DNA of 59,621 nucleotides from Phycisphaerae bacterium (GCA_002722935.1 PBMX01000005.1:1-59621); one strand, 5' to 3'; positions 1-12,088 are shown, counted from the stretch's first letter. Notes: generated by a model from the letters alone, not told the origin. Made by a program: numbers and translations.

Positions 1-408
1 GAGGATGGCTTCGATTTCCAGGACCAGGGTGACAGCATCGCCGCCATCGTCTCACAACTCCAGCAGGACGTGGGCCCGTTGAAACGAAGCGTCGATCGAA
101 GTGGAGAGTTGATGCCTGGTCCAAGAGGGTTCGAGGAGGGGATGCTGCTGGTCTCCAGGAGAGGCCGACTTCTCCGGGGGAACCACGGGGCCTGGTTCTT
201 CGTATTCGATGCCGACTCACGTGGGCTCCTTGAACCACCGATGGTGCTCATGCCTTCATCGGCCCTTGAGAAACTCGAGCCGTGGGCACGGAAAACCGGA
301 ATGAATCAGCCGATCCTGATGAGCGGGCAGGTCTACTCATACAGGGGGCGGCATTTCCTGTTGCCGACCGCCTGGCGCGTCCCCGTGGAACGACCGAACC
401 TCAAGTAG
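1..408 (+). CDS. hypothetical protein, 5'-truncated by the window edge
   Basis: Frame 1 is open from base 1 (EDGFDFQDQGDSIAAIVSQLQQDVGPLKRS...) and joins the 70..408 ORF; stop at 406-408. Confidence 0.6.
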   Translation, partial: EDGFDFQDQGDSIAAIVSQLQQDVGPLKRSVDRSGELMPGPRGFEEGMLLVSRRGRLLRGNHGAWFFVFDADSRGLLEPPMVLMPSSALEKLEPWARKTGMNQPILMSGQVYSYRGRHFLLPTAWRVPVERPNLK

Positions 409-431
409 GTCATCCCGGAGACGGGTGGACA

Positions 432-920
432 TCACTGCGAATCGCCCGGTTCCATCATGGCGACGGAGGTCATCGATACCGAATCGATCGGTCGATCCCC
501 ACCATCGGTCTCCACCGCACCGATGGCCCTGACGACATCCAGTCCCTCCACGACCTGGCCGAATGCCGTGTACTGGTTGTCCAGGTGCCTGCAGTGTTCA
601 CGTCCAAGGCAGACGAAGAACTGGCTCCCGGCCGAATCCGGATCGCTTGATCGGGCCATCGACAACGTACCCTCGACGTGTTCACGGTCGTTGAACTCGT
701 TCTTGACGTTCCACCCCGGTCCTCCCATGCCAGTACCGTCGGGACAGCCTCCCTGGATGACGAACCCGGGAATGATCCGGTGGAAGATCAGGCCGTCGTA
801 GAACCCGTCCGAGGCCAGTTTGCTGAAGTTCTCGACGTGACCGGGCGCGACATCATCCCAGAGTTCCACGACGAGGTCTCCCATGGATGTCGTGATGGTC
901 GCCTTTGGATAACTGCTCAT
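432..920 (-). CDS. cyclophilin-type peptidyl-prolyl cis-trans isomerase
   Basis: Cyclophilin motifs FHRIIPGFVIQGGCPDGTGMGGPG, GTLSMARSSDPDSAGSQFFVCLG and YTAFGQVVEGLDVV. Confidence 0.95.
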   Translation of the reverse strand: MSSYPKATITTSMGDLVVELWDDVAPGHVENFSKLASDGFYDGLIFHRIIPGFVIQGGCPDGTGMGGPGWNVKNEFNDREHVEGTLSMARSSDPDSAGSQFFVCLGREHCRHLDNQYTAFGQVVEGLDVVRAIGAVETDGGDRPIDSVSMTSVAMMEPGDSQ

Positions 921-953
921 TTCCTGTTCCTTCCCGTATTGGTCATGGGTTGA

Positions 954-2456
954 TCAACTCCTGAGCGTGTCCACGAGACACTGGCGAACGGCCGCGGCAT
1001 CAGCCTGGCCCCCGCTTGCCTTCATGACATGCCCGACGAGGCGGCCGATGGCCGCATCCTTGCCTTCCGCGAAGTCCTTCGCAGCTTCCGGCTGCGCCTT
1101 GATCGCCTCCTCGACCCAGCCTGCAAGAGCCCCGGGGTCGTTTACCTGCAACAGTCCGCTGGATTCGGCGATGACATCCGCCGGCTCGTCCGAATCGCAG
1201 AGAAGTTCGAAGAGTTCATTGGCGGCCGTCGAGCCGATGGAGTCGGTCGACCTGAGTTCCATGATTCCTGCGAGCTGCTGGGGTGTGATCCCGAGTTCCT
1301 GGATCTCCGTGGCACGTTCATTGGCCACGCGGGCACCTGCATTCAAAAGCCACTTGGCTACCTCGGACCCCGGAACATCGTCCGGCGACACCTCGATGCA
1401 CTCCTCGAAGAACCGGCACAGATCACACTCGTCGACGATGGCGCGTGCATCCTTTTCCGGAAGCCCGTGCTCCTCCTCATACCTGGCTCGAAGCTGCATC
1501 GGAAGTTCAGGTATTCGTTCGGCCACTCGCTGCTTCCACTCCTCGTCGACGACGACCGGGATCAGGTCGGGCTCTGGAAAGTACCTGTAGTCATGGGCGT
1601 CTTCCTTCGATCTCTGGAGGAAGGTCGTACCCTTCTGGTCATCCCACCCCCGTGTCGACTTCATTCCCGCACCCATTTCAAGTCCATCCTGCTTCCAGGC
1701 CAGGACCTGTCGCTCCACCTCGTGCTCGATCGCACCGTGTACGGCCCGGAAGGAGTTGAGATTCTTGATCTCGGCGATGGGGGTCGCCACCTCGCGTCCA
1801 TCATCAAGAACGATGATGACATTGATGTTCGGTTCGAACCTCATGTGTCCACGCTGCATCACACCCTCGGTCACTCCGAGGAACCGGCAGATGTTTCTCA
1901 GTTCCTTGCCGAATGTCACCGCATCCTCGGCGCAGGTCAGGTCGGGCTCCGTCACGATTTCCAGCAGCGGCACCCCCGCCCTGTTGTAATCCACCAGGGA
2001 ACCTTCGTACTCCTCGCCACCGGGAAGTTCATGCCCGGTCTTTCCGGTGTCCTCCTCCAGGTGTGCCCTTGTGATCCCGACGATCGACGTCCCGCCCATC
2101 GCCGACGGGATTTCCAGGGAGCCGCCGACACAGATCGGCAGGTCGTACTGGCTGATCTGGTACCCCTTGGGCAGATCCGGATAGAAGTAGTTCTTCCGAT
2201 CCCACTTGCTCCAGGAGGAGACGCTTCCCCCGAGCGCCATGCCGACCATCATCGACATCTCGACAGCCTCGGAGTTCATCACCAGCAATGCACCAGGAAG
2301 TGCCAGCACGACGGGATCACACAGGCTGTTGGGCGGCGCCCCCCAGTTGTCCGGATGGGCGATGTTCGCCGATCGGGAGAACATCTTCGATCGCGTGGCC
2401 AGTTCCACATGGATCTCCATGCCGATCTTTGGGGTTGTCGAAACGATTTCAGCCAT
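954..2456 (-). CDS. gatB: Asp-tRNA(Asn)/Glu-tRNA(Gln) amidotransferase subunit B
   Basis: GatB motifs KIGMEIHVELATRSKMFS, DRKNYFYPDLPKGYQISQYD, DYNRAGVPLLEIVTEPD and DYRYFPEPDLIPV, with a GatB/YqeY C-terminal region. Confidence 0.97.
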   Translation of the reverse strand: MAEIVSTTPKIGMEIHVELATRSKMFSRSANIAHPDNWGAPPNSLCDPVVLALPGALLVMNSEAVEMSMMVGMALGGSVSSWSKWDRKNYFYPDLPKGYQISQYDLPICVGGSLEIPSAMGGTSIVGITRAHLEEDTGKTGHELPGGEEYEGSLVDYNRAGVPLLEIVTEPDLTCAEDAVTFGKELRNICRFLGVTEGVMQRGHMRFEPNINVIIVLDDGREVATPIAEIKNLNSFRAVHGAIEHEVERQVLAWKQDGLEMGAGMKSTRGWDDQKGTTFLQRSKEDAHDYRYFPEPDLIPVVVDEEWKQRVAERIPELPMQLRARYEEEHGLPEKDARAIVDECDLCRFFEECIEVSPDDVPGSEVAKWLLNAGARVANERATEIQELGITPQQLAGIMELRSTDSIGSTAANELFELLCDSDEPADVIAESSGLLQVNDPGALAGWVEEAIKAQPEAAKDFAEGKDAAIGRLVGHVMKASGGQADAAAVRQCLVDTLRS

Positions 2457-2529
2457 TCGAACCTGTCCTGGTCAACTGGATCCACCTGGTGAAACGGACG
2501 CCATTGGATGCACAGGGTACCATCCCCGC

Positions 2530-3063
2530 ATGCTTGATCGAACGAGTGTTGCCGAACGCATCTCGGAGGTCGCCGTCCTTCACGGCACGTTCACCCTCAG
2601 GAGCGGAAGGACCAGCACCTACTACATCGACAAGTATCGATTCTCCACCCAGCCGGACATTCTGGATGCACTCGGGCGGTTGTTCGCTGAACGGATACCC
2701 TCCGGCACGACGCTTCTCGCCGGAGCAGAACTCGGCGGAATTCCCCTGGTTACGGTCGCCTCGATGGCCTCCGGTCTTCCATGCCTGTTCATTCGAAATG
2801 CACGAAAGGACTATGGAACGGAGAAGGTCCACGAGGGAGCGCTTTCGAAAGATGACCAGGTCGTCATCCTCGAGGATGTCGCGACAACGGGGGGCCAGGT
2901 GCTCGAGGCGGCCAGGGACATCGAGGCGTCGGGAGCCGTCGTATCGAACATCATCGCCGTGGTCGACCGCGAGGAGGGGGCGAGGGAAGCCGTGGAAGAT
3001 GCTGGTTACGTGTTCGATGCTCTCTTCACGGTGTCGGACCTTGGAATCCGTTCGACGAGCTGA
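2530..3063 (+). CDS. pyrE: orotate phosphoribosyltransferase
   Basis: FTLRSGRTSTYYIDKYRF; PRPP-binding motif VVILEDVATTGGQVLEAA; likely ATG at 2530 inside the longer ORF. Confidence 0.9.
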   Translation: MLDRTSVAERISEVAVLHGTFTLRSGRTSTYYIDKYRFSTQPDILDALGRLFAERIPSGTTLLAGAELGGIPLVTVASMASGLPCLFIRNARKDYGTEKVHEGALSKDDQVVILEDVATTGGQVLEAARDIEASGAVVSNIIAVVDREEGAREAVEDAGYVFDALFTVSDLGIRSTS

Positions 3064-3078
3064 TCGACTTCCCGTGTT

Positions 3079-5586
3079 TCAGTCGTTCAGCATTCTGTCA
3101 CGGGCAAGTTCCAGTTCCAGAAGGTATTCCGCTCGCCGCTTGACCCACTTGGCCAGCGATTTGACCGATCGATCGGTTGATTCGAGCGCTCGCTGGAGAA
3201 TCGGGCTTTCAATGATGAGGATGTTGTCACGTTCATCGAGGAGCTTGATGAGCATGATCATCAGGACGAGGCGGTCATCACCCTTCGTTGCCTCTTCCTG
3301 AATGGACCGAAGATCCTTCGAAGAGTTCATGATTGAAAGAAACCACGCCTTCTGAACGGAATCCATCCGGTCGTAGGCGTCTAGTATCACCTCCACGCCA
3401 CCGTCCAGAATGTTCTGGGTGATCGGGTAACTCACCTGCATCCGGGTGTTGTCCTGGATGACGCTCGCGAGAAGGGCGAGATCCGAGATGTTTTCCGCCC
3501 TCAATACGCCATCGGTTGTGGAGGCGATGATGCCCGACACCCAGTCATCGTCGACGCGGATACCATCGACCCTTGTGGGAACCGGGGCAACCTCCGTCCC
3601 AAGGAGCCCGGGATAGAAGACCGTATTCCCGGCTGCGGTCTGGTTCCCTGCCTTGAAGTTCATGATCCCGGTGACCGTGACAGTTCCCCCGGGCAACGGA
3701 GAGAGATTCAGGATCCTCCCGACCCACGTCGATCGAAGATCGATCGAGACGGTCATCTTCTCGTGCGCCTCGAGTCTCAGGCGATGGCCCACATCGATGA
3801 CGAGCGGGCCGAACTTGATCTTGTCCATTCCGGCAATCTGTATCTCGGGCTGGAGAAGAACAAGTTCGTGGATCGGGCCCTCGGGGCTGACCGCCATCGG
3901 CATCGGTGTATTGTTGACGATCTCGATGTCGACGATGATCGGTTGATATGGTTGCAGATCACTGTCACCGAGGGACAGGGAGAAGGAGACCGCGAGTCGA
4001 GGATCGAGCGGATACCTGTCGACGGCCATCGGAATCGAGTTGACAAGCACCGTCATCGCAGCGGCTTCTTCGGTAGGCGGGAGCCTCGTGCCAAGAATGT
4101 CCTGCAGACGAAGGGCTGACCAGATGCCGATGAGTGTTCCAGGTGTTTCACGAGCAATGGACAGGTAGTTTCTTGCGGCATCCTGGAGTTGCCCCTGCTC
4201 CTGCTGTGCAACGGCAAGTCCGAGTCGGGCGGCGGGGTCCGCTTCGGCCAACGGCTCGAGAGCCGTTGTCGCATCACCCGGGAAGCCCTGTCGGAGGAGA
4301 ATCCAGCCGTCGAATCGAGCGCGGGCCTCTTCGCTCAACGCAGCGGCCTGCTGGGCTTTCTGAACGTGTTCCTCGGCTTCATCCGGGTTGTGGCCAAGCC
4401 AGAGCTGCAGCCAGGCGAGTTCGAGGATCGCGGATGCGAGGTCCCTCTGATCGGAATTGTCGTTCGACTGGAGAATGCTGATTGCATTGAGATAACTCTC
4501 CCGGGCGGAGGCCATCCCATCGGCCGCCGTATCGGCGTCGGAACTGGACGAAATGACCGCACGGACGGTCGCCAGGGTCGGCGTGATCGGCGCCTCCAGC
4601 CTTGCAAGTTCCAGCGGTGACAGTTCCGGTTTCTCCTCCCGGGTCATCGATCGATACAGCTCGTCGAGTTCATGCTGGCGGACCTGTATCAACGCAAGAG
4701 CCGACTCGCCGTCTCCCGCAGCCCACATGGAAACCGCAAGATCGGCGAGCAGGTCGTTCGAAGGCGGCTGGCTGTCGGCAACCATGTCGTCGATGGCAAG
4801 CGTGTACATCCGTCTGGCGGCTTCGTACGCCCCGTGCTGCATCAGCATGTTCGCGAGCACGGCCGGAGTCCCGGTATCCGACAGGTCCGAAAGGAGAAGG
4901 CTCACGAGCAGTTCGACGCTGGCGACAGGATCCGCAACTCTGGTCTGGAAATAACCCGCACCGACGGCCATGGCCTCGGCGTAGAAGGGGTCGAGTGTCA
5001 TCGATTCGCCCAGCAGTCGTGCAAATCCGTCCCTGTCACCCGTCTGCCTGTAGAGCATTGCGAGATTGAATGCCAACCTCGATGAGACCACCGGGCCCAG
5101 CGTCTCCTGATTCGACGGCTTCAGGAGGATCTCATATGACTTGATTCGATCTTCAGCGAGGTTGAACTGGTCAATGGCCATGACGAGCCGCCGCAATTGG
5201 GCCACCTGGTCGCCCGGGCTCAGTTCCAACAGGTGGTCGACGGAGTGTTCAATGAACGCTTCATCCTCCGTCAGGATCGCGATCTGGAGCTGCTTGTGGG
5301 CGATCTCGATATTGCCCGGATCAAGTCTGGTCGCCTCGGTGATGAAGATCCTTCCAGCCTCGATGGCTTCCGTGGAAACCGGTGAAACAGCGAGAACATC
5401 CGATGCGTACCGAAGCAGTTCCACCGAAAGGAGGTGGGCGGTCCTGGTATCCAGGGTCGGCGGCCCCTCCGCAACGGTTTCCGTGGCAACGGCTGGATCG
5501 ACTTCAGGGGCGTCCTGGATCGCGTTCGCCGACCCTCCCGACATGGCCAGGGCGAGGAATCCAGAAATCAGCGCTGTTCCTTGCAT
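3079..5586 (-). CDS. secreted protein with TPR-like repeats
   Basis: Long ORF (up to 867 aa); likely start MQGTALISGFLALAMSGGSANA, signal-peptide-like; helical TPR-like repeats such as ARNYLSIARETPGTLIGIWSALRL. Confidence 0.75.
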   Translation of the reverse strand: MQGTALISGFLALAMSGGSANAIQDAPEVDPAVATETVAEGPPTLDTRTAHLLSVELLRYASDVLAVSPVSTEAIEAGRIFITEATRLDPGNIEIAHKQLQIAILTEDEAFIEHSVDHLLELSPGDQVAQLRRLVMAIDQFNLAEDRIKSYEILLKPSNQETLGPVVSSRLAFNLAMLYRQTGDRDGFARLLGESMTLDPFYAEAMAVGAGYFQTRVADPVASVELLVSLLLSDLSDTGTPAVLANMLMQHGAYEAARRMYTLAIDDMVADSQPPSNDLLADLAVSMWAAGDGESALALIQVRQHELDELYRSMTREEKPELSPLELARLEAPITPTLATVRAVISSSSDADTAADGMASARESYLNAISILQSNDNSDQRDLASAILELAWLQLWLGHNPDEAEEHVQKAQQAAALSEEARARFDGWILLRQGFPGDATTALEPLAEADPAARLGLAVAQQEQGQLQDAARNYLSIARETPGTLIGIWSALRLQDILGTRLPPTEEAAAMTVLVNSIPMAVDRYPLDPRLAVSFSLSLGDSDLQPYQPIIVDIEIVNNTPMPMAVSPEGPIHELVLLQPEIQIAGMDKIKFGPLVIDVGHRLRLEAHEKMTVSIDLRSTWVGRILNLSPLPGGTVTVTGIMNFKAGNQTAAGNTVFYPGLLGTEVAPVPTRVDGIRVDDDWVSGIIASTTDGVLRAENISDLALLASVIQDNTRMQVSYPITQNILDGGVEVILDAYDRMDSVQKAWFLSIMNSSKDLRSIQEEATKGDDRLVLMIMLIKLLDERDNILIIESPILQRALESTDRSVKSLAKWVKRRAEYLLELELARDRMLND

Positions 5587-5819
5587 GTGGCCCTCGCGGG
5601 AAGGATGAACCATGTGGCGGGTCCGCTTCTGGGAGATGGTAGGCATCTGCATTGGGGCTGCCAACCAGATGGACCTCGACACGCCATGTTTCCCGGGGAT
5701 GGGAGGGTAATGAACCCCGGATCGTTGACACTCCCTGAGGCGACTGATACCGTTCCCTGTTCGATATCAACCGGAAATCTTCGGCCCGGAATCCAACGAA
5801 AAGACGGCATGGACTAGGC

Positions 5820-6905
5820 ATGGATCGAAAATCTGCATTCATAACCACATGGCTTACCTGCATGCTGGCCCTTGCGGGAGTGGGTGTTGGAGACGTCCCC
5901 ACTTCGCTTTCAGCCTACGTATCGCGGCCATCGCTTGATCAGCAGGACACGGCTGAGATCAGTGAGTACTCGGCCTACTACCTCGATCTTCTCGCCAATG
6001 GAGATCATGAAGCCGTCATGAAGGCTCGCGCCAAGCTCGTCGAGCCCATGAAGAACATCCGGGGGAATGCCAGTTCGGCCTTCAGGTCCACCTATGCGGA
6101 CAGTCTCATTCCCACGCTCGAGGACATTCTCGATGGTCCAGATGTGTACAGGGGTGTCAATGCGATCCAGATCGCGGGTTTCCTTGGAACGGATTCATCA
6201 ATTCGAATGCTTGAACAACGGGCAGCGGCCTCGAATGAACCCAACGCCTCCAGGAGACTCTGGGTCGCCATCGCAATACGTGAGTCGATGAACAATGGCG
6301 AACTCTCGCTTCGGAGTTTCAATGCCGCAGCCCGTGGGCTTGCCGAGGCGGCCGAAGAAGAAGATGACTGGCGTGTTCTGATGCGGCAGTTTGAAACTGT
6401 TTCAAACATGGTCAAATCGGGACGGAGCAGGGACGAGGGGGGCGAGGATCTCCGGGCCACCGGACGTGAACTCCAACTCAGAATGATGAAGGGCACCCTC
6501 GATCGAATCCTGGCAGCGGATGATGGTGAAACTGTCCACATCGAACTCATCCAGGCGCTTCGACCGAACATCTTCGACGTACAGCAGCAGTACCTTGATC
6601 CTGAACTCATGCAGTACAGGCGGGAAGTCGGGTTGAACATGGCTCCCCAGCTTGCGAGAGTCTATGACGTCATCCTGCTCCACGGCGATGCCCTCCGGAA
6701 CGATGAGGAGCTCAGTGATTGCTGTGGCTTGTCGCTTCGGCTCAGTGATGAAACCCTGAGGCTGATCGAAGCCGACCTGGGAAGCGACGAGGCACCTGAT
6801 CTGAAGCCGGAGCAGCTCTGGAAGGACAACGACACCGAGGCTCTCAGGGAAGGCAGGGAGGCCTGGAAGGCCATCCTGACGAAGTCGCCCTACAACGGTC
6901 GCTGA
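5820..6905 (+). CDS. hypothetical secreted protein
   Basis: 361-aa ORF with hydrophobic N-terminus (TTWLTCMLALAGVGVGDV), divergent from the TPR gene; no family recognised. Confidence 0.65.
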   Translation: MDRKSAFITTWLTCMLALAGVGVGDVPTSLSAYVSRPSLDQQDTAEISEYSAYYLDLLANGDHEAVMKARAKLVEPMKNIRGNASSAFRSTYADSLIPTLEDILDGPDVYRGVNAIQIAGFLGTDSSIRMLEQRAAASNEPNASRRLWVAIAIRESMNNGELSLRSFNAAARGLAEAAEEEDDWRVLMRQFETVSNMVKSGRSRDEGGEDLRATGRELQLRMMKGTLDRILAADDGETVHIELIQALRPNIFDVQQQYLDPELMQYRREVGLNMAPQLARVYDVILLHGDALRNDEELSDCCGLSLRLSDETLRLIEADLGSDEAPDLKPEQLWKDNDTEALREGREAWKAILTKSPYNGR

Positions 6906-7000
6906 GCCACAGATCCTCCATTGAATTGAACGATCGCCAGCCACGCTGGTCGACGTACCATGTAGACAGACCCCCGGAATGGATCCGGGAGTACGTTTCC

Positions 7001-8878
7001 ATGGATGGACTCATGCTGCGGCTCCTTCTACCTGCTTTCCTGTTCCTTGCGGCGATCCTCGGCATCGCACGATGTGATGGACAGGGTGACCGATCAGACC
7101 TTGTCATCGCCGGTGGAGGGGAAGTCTTCACCCTTGATCCACAGAGAATGAGCTACCTGCGTGACATGCGCATGGGGGGTGCTCTCTACGAAGGGCTGGT
7201 CCGACTCGACCTCGAAAACGGCGGATTCAAGCCGGCTGCAGCCTCGAGCTGGGAAACGAGCGACGATGGACTGACGTGGACGTTCCACCTACGACCGGAA
7301 TCGAGGTGGAGTGATGGATCCTCCGTGACCGCGCATGACTTCGCCTGGTCATGGCTTCGCCTGCTGGCACCGGATACTGCGGCGGACTATTCAAGCCTGT
7401 TCTTCATGATCAAGGGCTCACGCGCATTCTGGGAATGGAGGCAGGAGCAACTCGAGGAAGCAGTGACCGACGGCATCGTCGACGGCCCGGGGCTGTGGAT
7501 GGATGCGGAACGACGTTTCCGGGAAACCGTTGGAATCGAAGTGCTCGATGAGCACACGCTGAGACTGAATCTTGAATACCCGGTCCCCTGGCTCCTGGAC
7601 CTGCTTGCGTTCGCTCCCGCGGCTCCTGTTCACCGACCGACGGTCGAAGGATGGCCCGTGAATACGGAGGGGAGGAGTGTCGCCTGGCATGAAGTGGAAG
7701 CACCGCCATGGAACAGTCGCAGGTTCGTCGATTTCAACACGGAAACCGGTCGTCTCCAGCAGGACCATCGATGGGCGAGGCCTGGAACGCTCGTCGGGAA
7801 CGGTCCATACGTTCTGGAAGCATGGCGATACAAGCGGGACATGCGTTTGAAACGTTCCCCTACATGGCGGGATCCTGACGGGGTCCGGAACGACTCCATC
7901 ACGACCCTCGCCATCGAAGATCCGAACACGGCCGTACTCGCCTATGAATCAGGCTCGGTCGACTGGATCAATGGAGTGAACGTCGAGTACCGGGCAGACC
8001 TTGTCGAAATGGCCAGAACCGGACAGCGAAACGATGTTCACATCATTCCGGCATTCGCAACCGACTTCTTTTCCTTCAACTGCAGGCCACGACTGCCCGG
8101 GGGCGATCTGAACCCGTTCGCCGATCCGCTCGTAAGGCGAGCCTTCGCGAGGGCCGTCGACCGGGAAGTCATCGTCAACAACGTGACCAGACTCCGTGAG
8201 CCGGCGATTGCCACCCTCATACCACCAGGTTCGATACCCGGCTATGTCTCGCCCGAGGGCCTTGAGCACGACCCCGCACTCGCACGAAAGGATCTTGAGG
8301 AAGCCGGCTGGCTCGACCGGAACGAAGACGGGGTCCTCGAATCCGACGATGGAACTCCATTTCCGGTCGTCAACCTGCTCTACACGACGAACACCCCTCG
8401 ATACAAGCGAATGGCGATCGCTTTGCGGGAACAGTGGGAGCGAGTGCTAGGAGTGGAGATCGAACTCACTGGCAGGGACACGAAGTTCTACAAGAACGAT
8501 CTCCGTGAAGGAGATTTCATGATTGCTCGTGGAGCCTGGTACGGCGATTTCGGTGATCCGACCACCTTCCTTGAACTCTGTCGGTCAACCGACGGCAACA
8601 ACGATCGTGGGTTCGTGGATGAATACGTCGACCGGACACTCGATGCCGCCGCGATGGAGCAGGATCCCCGGGCCCGCATGGAGATGCTTTCGGAACTTGA
8701 ACGGTACCTCTTCCAGGAACAGTTGCCGATGGTTCCCATCTGCCAGATCGTGGATATCCACATGTACGACCCTGATCGCATCGAGGGCGTCAGCCACCAC
8801 CCGAGGCAGGTCCAGTCCCTCTGGAACATCAGGCAGATGCAGGAACGAGAAGCATTGGCCGGGGTTTCGGCCCCATGA
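7001..8878 (+). CDS. peptide/oligopeptide ABC transporter substrate-binding protein (SBP family 5)
   Basis: EVFTLDPQRMSYLRDMRMGGALYEGLVRLD, SSWETSDDGLTWTFHLRPESRWSDGSSVTAHDFAWSWLRLL, NGPYVLEAW; ATG at 7001 followed by a signal sequence. Confidence 0.93.
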   Translation: MDGLMLRLLLPAFLFLAAILGIARCDGQGDRSDLVIAGGGEVFTLDPQRMSYLRDMRMGGALYEGLVRLDLENGGFKPAAASSWETSDDGLTWTFHLRPESRWSDGSSVTAHDFAWSWLRLLAPDTAADYSSLFFMIKGSRAFWEWRQEQLEEAVTDGIVDGPGLWMDAERRFRETVGIEVLDEHTLRLNLEYPVPWLLDLLAFAPAAPVHRPTVEGWPVNTEGRSVAWHEVEAPPWNSRRFVDFNTETGRLQQDHRWARPGTLVGNGPYVLEAWRYKRDMRLKRSPTWRDPDGVRNDSITTLAIEDPNTAVLAYESGSVDWINGVNVEYRADLVEMARTGQRNDVHIIPAFATDFFSFNCRPRLPGGDLNPFADPLVRRAFARAVDREVIVNNVTRLREPAIATLIPPGSIPGYVSPEGLEHDPALARKDLEEAGWLDRNEDGVLESDDGTPFPVVNLLYTTNTPRYKRMAIALREQWERVLGVEIELTGRDTKFYKNDLREGDFMIARGAWYGDFGDPTTFLELCRSTDGNNDRGFVDEYVDRTLDAAAMEQDPRARMEMLSELERYLFQEQLPMVPICQIVDIHMYDPDRIEGVSHHPRQVQSLWNIRQMQEREALAGVSAP

Positions 8879-9858
8879 GACGCGACGGACTGCCACGCAT
8901 GGTGATCGCCCGGCTGCTGCAGTTGCCGCTGATCCTGCTGGCGATCTACACACTCACGTTCATGCTGGTCTGGATCATTCCAGGCAACCCCCTTGAAAAA
9001 CCGGAGGGTCGACGACCGCCCGTGGAAATCGTCGATGCGATGCAGGCTCGATACAACCTGGACGATCCTCTCGTCTTCTATGGTGACTACCTCTCCGGCG
9101 TCTCCGGCCTCGACTGGGTTCTTGGTGATCGTGAAGGACCGGTCATCGACTTCGGTCCGAGCCTTCGGCATGAGAACTGGACCGTCAACGAGATTCTCGC
9201 GGCCCAGTTGCCTGTCTCGATCCTCCTGGGACTTGCGGCAATCGGCCTGGCCTTCTTCATCGGGGTCGGAGCCGGCGTGCTTGGAGCCCTGCGACCCGGT
9301 TCACTGCTTGACCTGGGCTCCCTGCTTCTTGCGCTCGTGGGAATCAGCCTTCCGGCATTCGTCATCGGTACCGTTCTTCTCGTCGTGTTCGCCGTTCATC
9401 TGGGCTGGTTCCCCGTCGGTGGCTGGGGTGAGCCGGGACACGTCGTGCTTCCTGCCCTGGCCTTGAGCCTGCCCTTCGCCGCGTACATGGCCAGGTTGAC
9501 CCGATCCGGAATGCTCGAGGAACTTCAATCCGATCATGTTCGAACGGCCCGGGCCAAGGGCATGCCGGAATACACGGTGGTCCTGAAGCACGCCTTGAAG
9601 AATGCGCTGCTTCCCGTGCTCAGTTACCTGGGACCTGCAACCGCCGCGGCCATGACGGGGTCATTCGTCGTCGAGAAGGTCTTCGCCGTACCCGGGGTCG
9701 GCACCCATTTCGTCGATGCAGTGCTTGGAAAGGACATAACGCTGATCCTTGCCGTCGTACTGGTCTACTCGACCATGCTCGTGCTGCTGAACCTCTGTGT
9801 CGACGTGCTCTACAGGTGGATCGATCCGCGGATCGATGCCGACGGACTCGCCGCATGA
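8875..9858 (+). CDS. oligopeptide/dipeptide ABC transporter permease (OppB/DppB-like)
   Basis: Multi-TM ORF; EAA-loop-like HVRTARAKGMPEYTVVLKHALKNALLPVLSYLG; overlaps the upstream stop by ATGA. Confidence 0.93.
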   Translation: MRRDGLPRMVIARLLQLPLILLAIYTLTFMLVWIIPGNPLEKPEGRRPPVEIVDAMQARYNLDDPLVFYGDYLSGVSGLDWVLGDREGPVIDFGPSLRHENWTVNEILAAQLPVSILLGLAAIGLAFFIGVGAGVLGALRPGSLLDLGSLLLALVGISLPAFVIGTVLLVVFAVHLGWFPVGGWGEPGHVVLPALALSLPFAAYMARLTRSGMLEELQSDHVRTARAKGMPEYTVVLKHALKNALLPVLSYLGPATAAAMTGSFVVEKVFAVPGVGTHFVDAVLGKDITLILAVVLVYSTMLVLLNLCVDVLYRWIDPRIDADGLAA

Positions 9859-10715
9859 ATGACAAGAACGATCGGAAAAAACGCTCGAGGAACAGAAGCC
9901 TGGCTGGTTCAATCCTCTACATCCTGGTGATCACATGCCTGGTCTGGTGGTTCCTGGTTTCCTATTTCCAGGAGCGGTTCATCTTCCCGAGGTTCCTGGT
10001 CAATGCCAACGTTCCAGCGACCGCACCTGTCGATGTCGATGTGTTGATCGTCGGCGGAGATGCGAAGGTCGAGGCCTTCCTGCTGCCTGGGGCCGGGTCA
10101 TCGAGCTCCAACCCCGCTCCGATGATCGTGATACTCCACGGCAACGCGGAATTGATCGATGATCGTCTCGACATGGCTCGCAGGTTCGCGAGCCTCGGGT
10201 ACGCCGTGCTGCTGCCCGAGTACCGGGGATACGGAAGATCCGGGGGATCACCCGGACAGGAGGTCATCCGGGAAGATGTTCTGGAGGCGATCGAACGGGC
10301 GACGGCCAGGGCGGACGTCGACGGAGATCGGGTCGGGTACTACGGAGTCTCGATCGGGACCGCCGTCGCGGCCGATGTCGCTCTTCGCAGATCCCCCGCG
10401 TGCATGGTCTTCATCGTGCCTCCGGCGAGCATCAGCGGATTCGCGTGGAGCTTCGGAGCACCCCCGTTCCTCATCAGGCATCCATTCCGGACGGACCTGG
10501 CCCTCGCAGAGTTGTCCATGCCCATCCTGATCTGCTCGAACGCGCAGGATGAGGTCGTGCCCGCGGAACAGGCCCGCTCGCTACATGAAATTGCGGATAA
10601 CTCGACCCTCCTTGAATTCGAGGGACGGCACAACTTCCTGTTCGATGAATCGGAGGAGGATCGAAGGCGCACCTCGATCGAGGAGTTCTGCTCGAAGCAC
10701 CTGCTTCCTCCATGA
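9855..10715 (+). CDS. membrane-anchored alpha/beta hydrolase
   Basis: N-terminal TM segment; ILHGNAE, EYRGYGRSGGSPGQ, nucleophile elbow YYGVSIGTAVA, C-terminal GRHNFLF; ATGA overlap with the permease. Confidence 0.88.
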   Translation: MNDKNDRKKRSRNRSLAGSILYILVITCLVWWFLVSYFQERFIFPRFLVNANVPATAPVDVDVLIVGGDAKVEAFLLPGAGSSSSNPAPMIVILHGNAELIDDRLDMARRFASLGYAVLLPEYRGYGRSGGSPGQEVIREDVLEAIERATARADVDGDRVGYYGVSIGTAVAADVALRRSPACMVFIVPPASISGFAWSFGAPPFLIRHPFRTDLALAELSMPILICSNAQDEVVPAEQARSLHEIADNSTLLEFEGRHNFLFDESEEDRRRTSIEEFCSKHLLPP

Positions 10716-10723
10716 TGGAGGGT

Positions 10724-12088
<1,365 letters not shown>

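Noticed and set aside
1029-2492. 487-aa plus-strand ORF opposite gatB
   Set aside because: Fully antisense to gatB, which has clear family motifs; translation has no recognisable family. High-GC shadow ORF.
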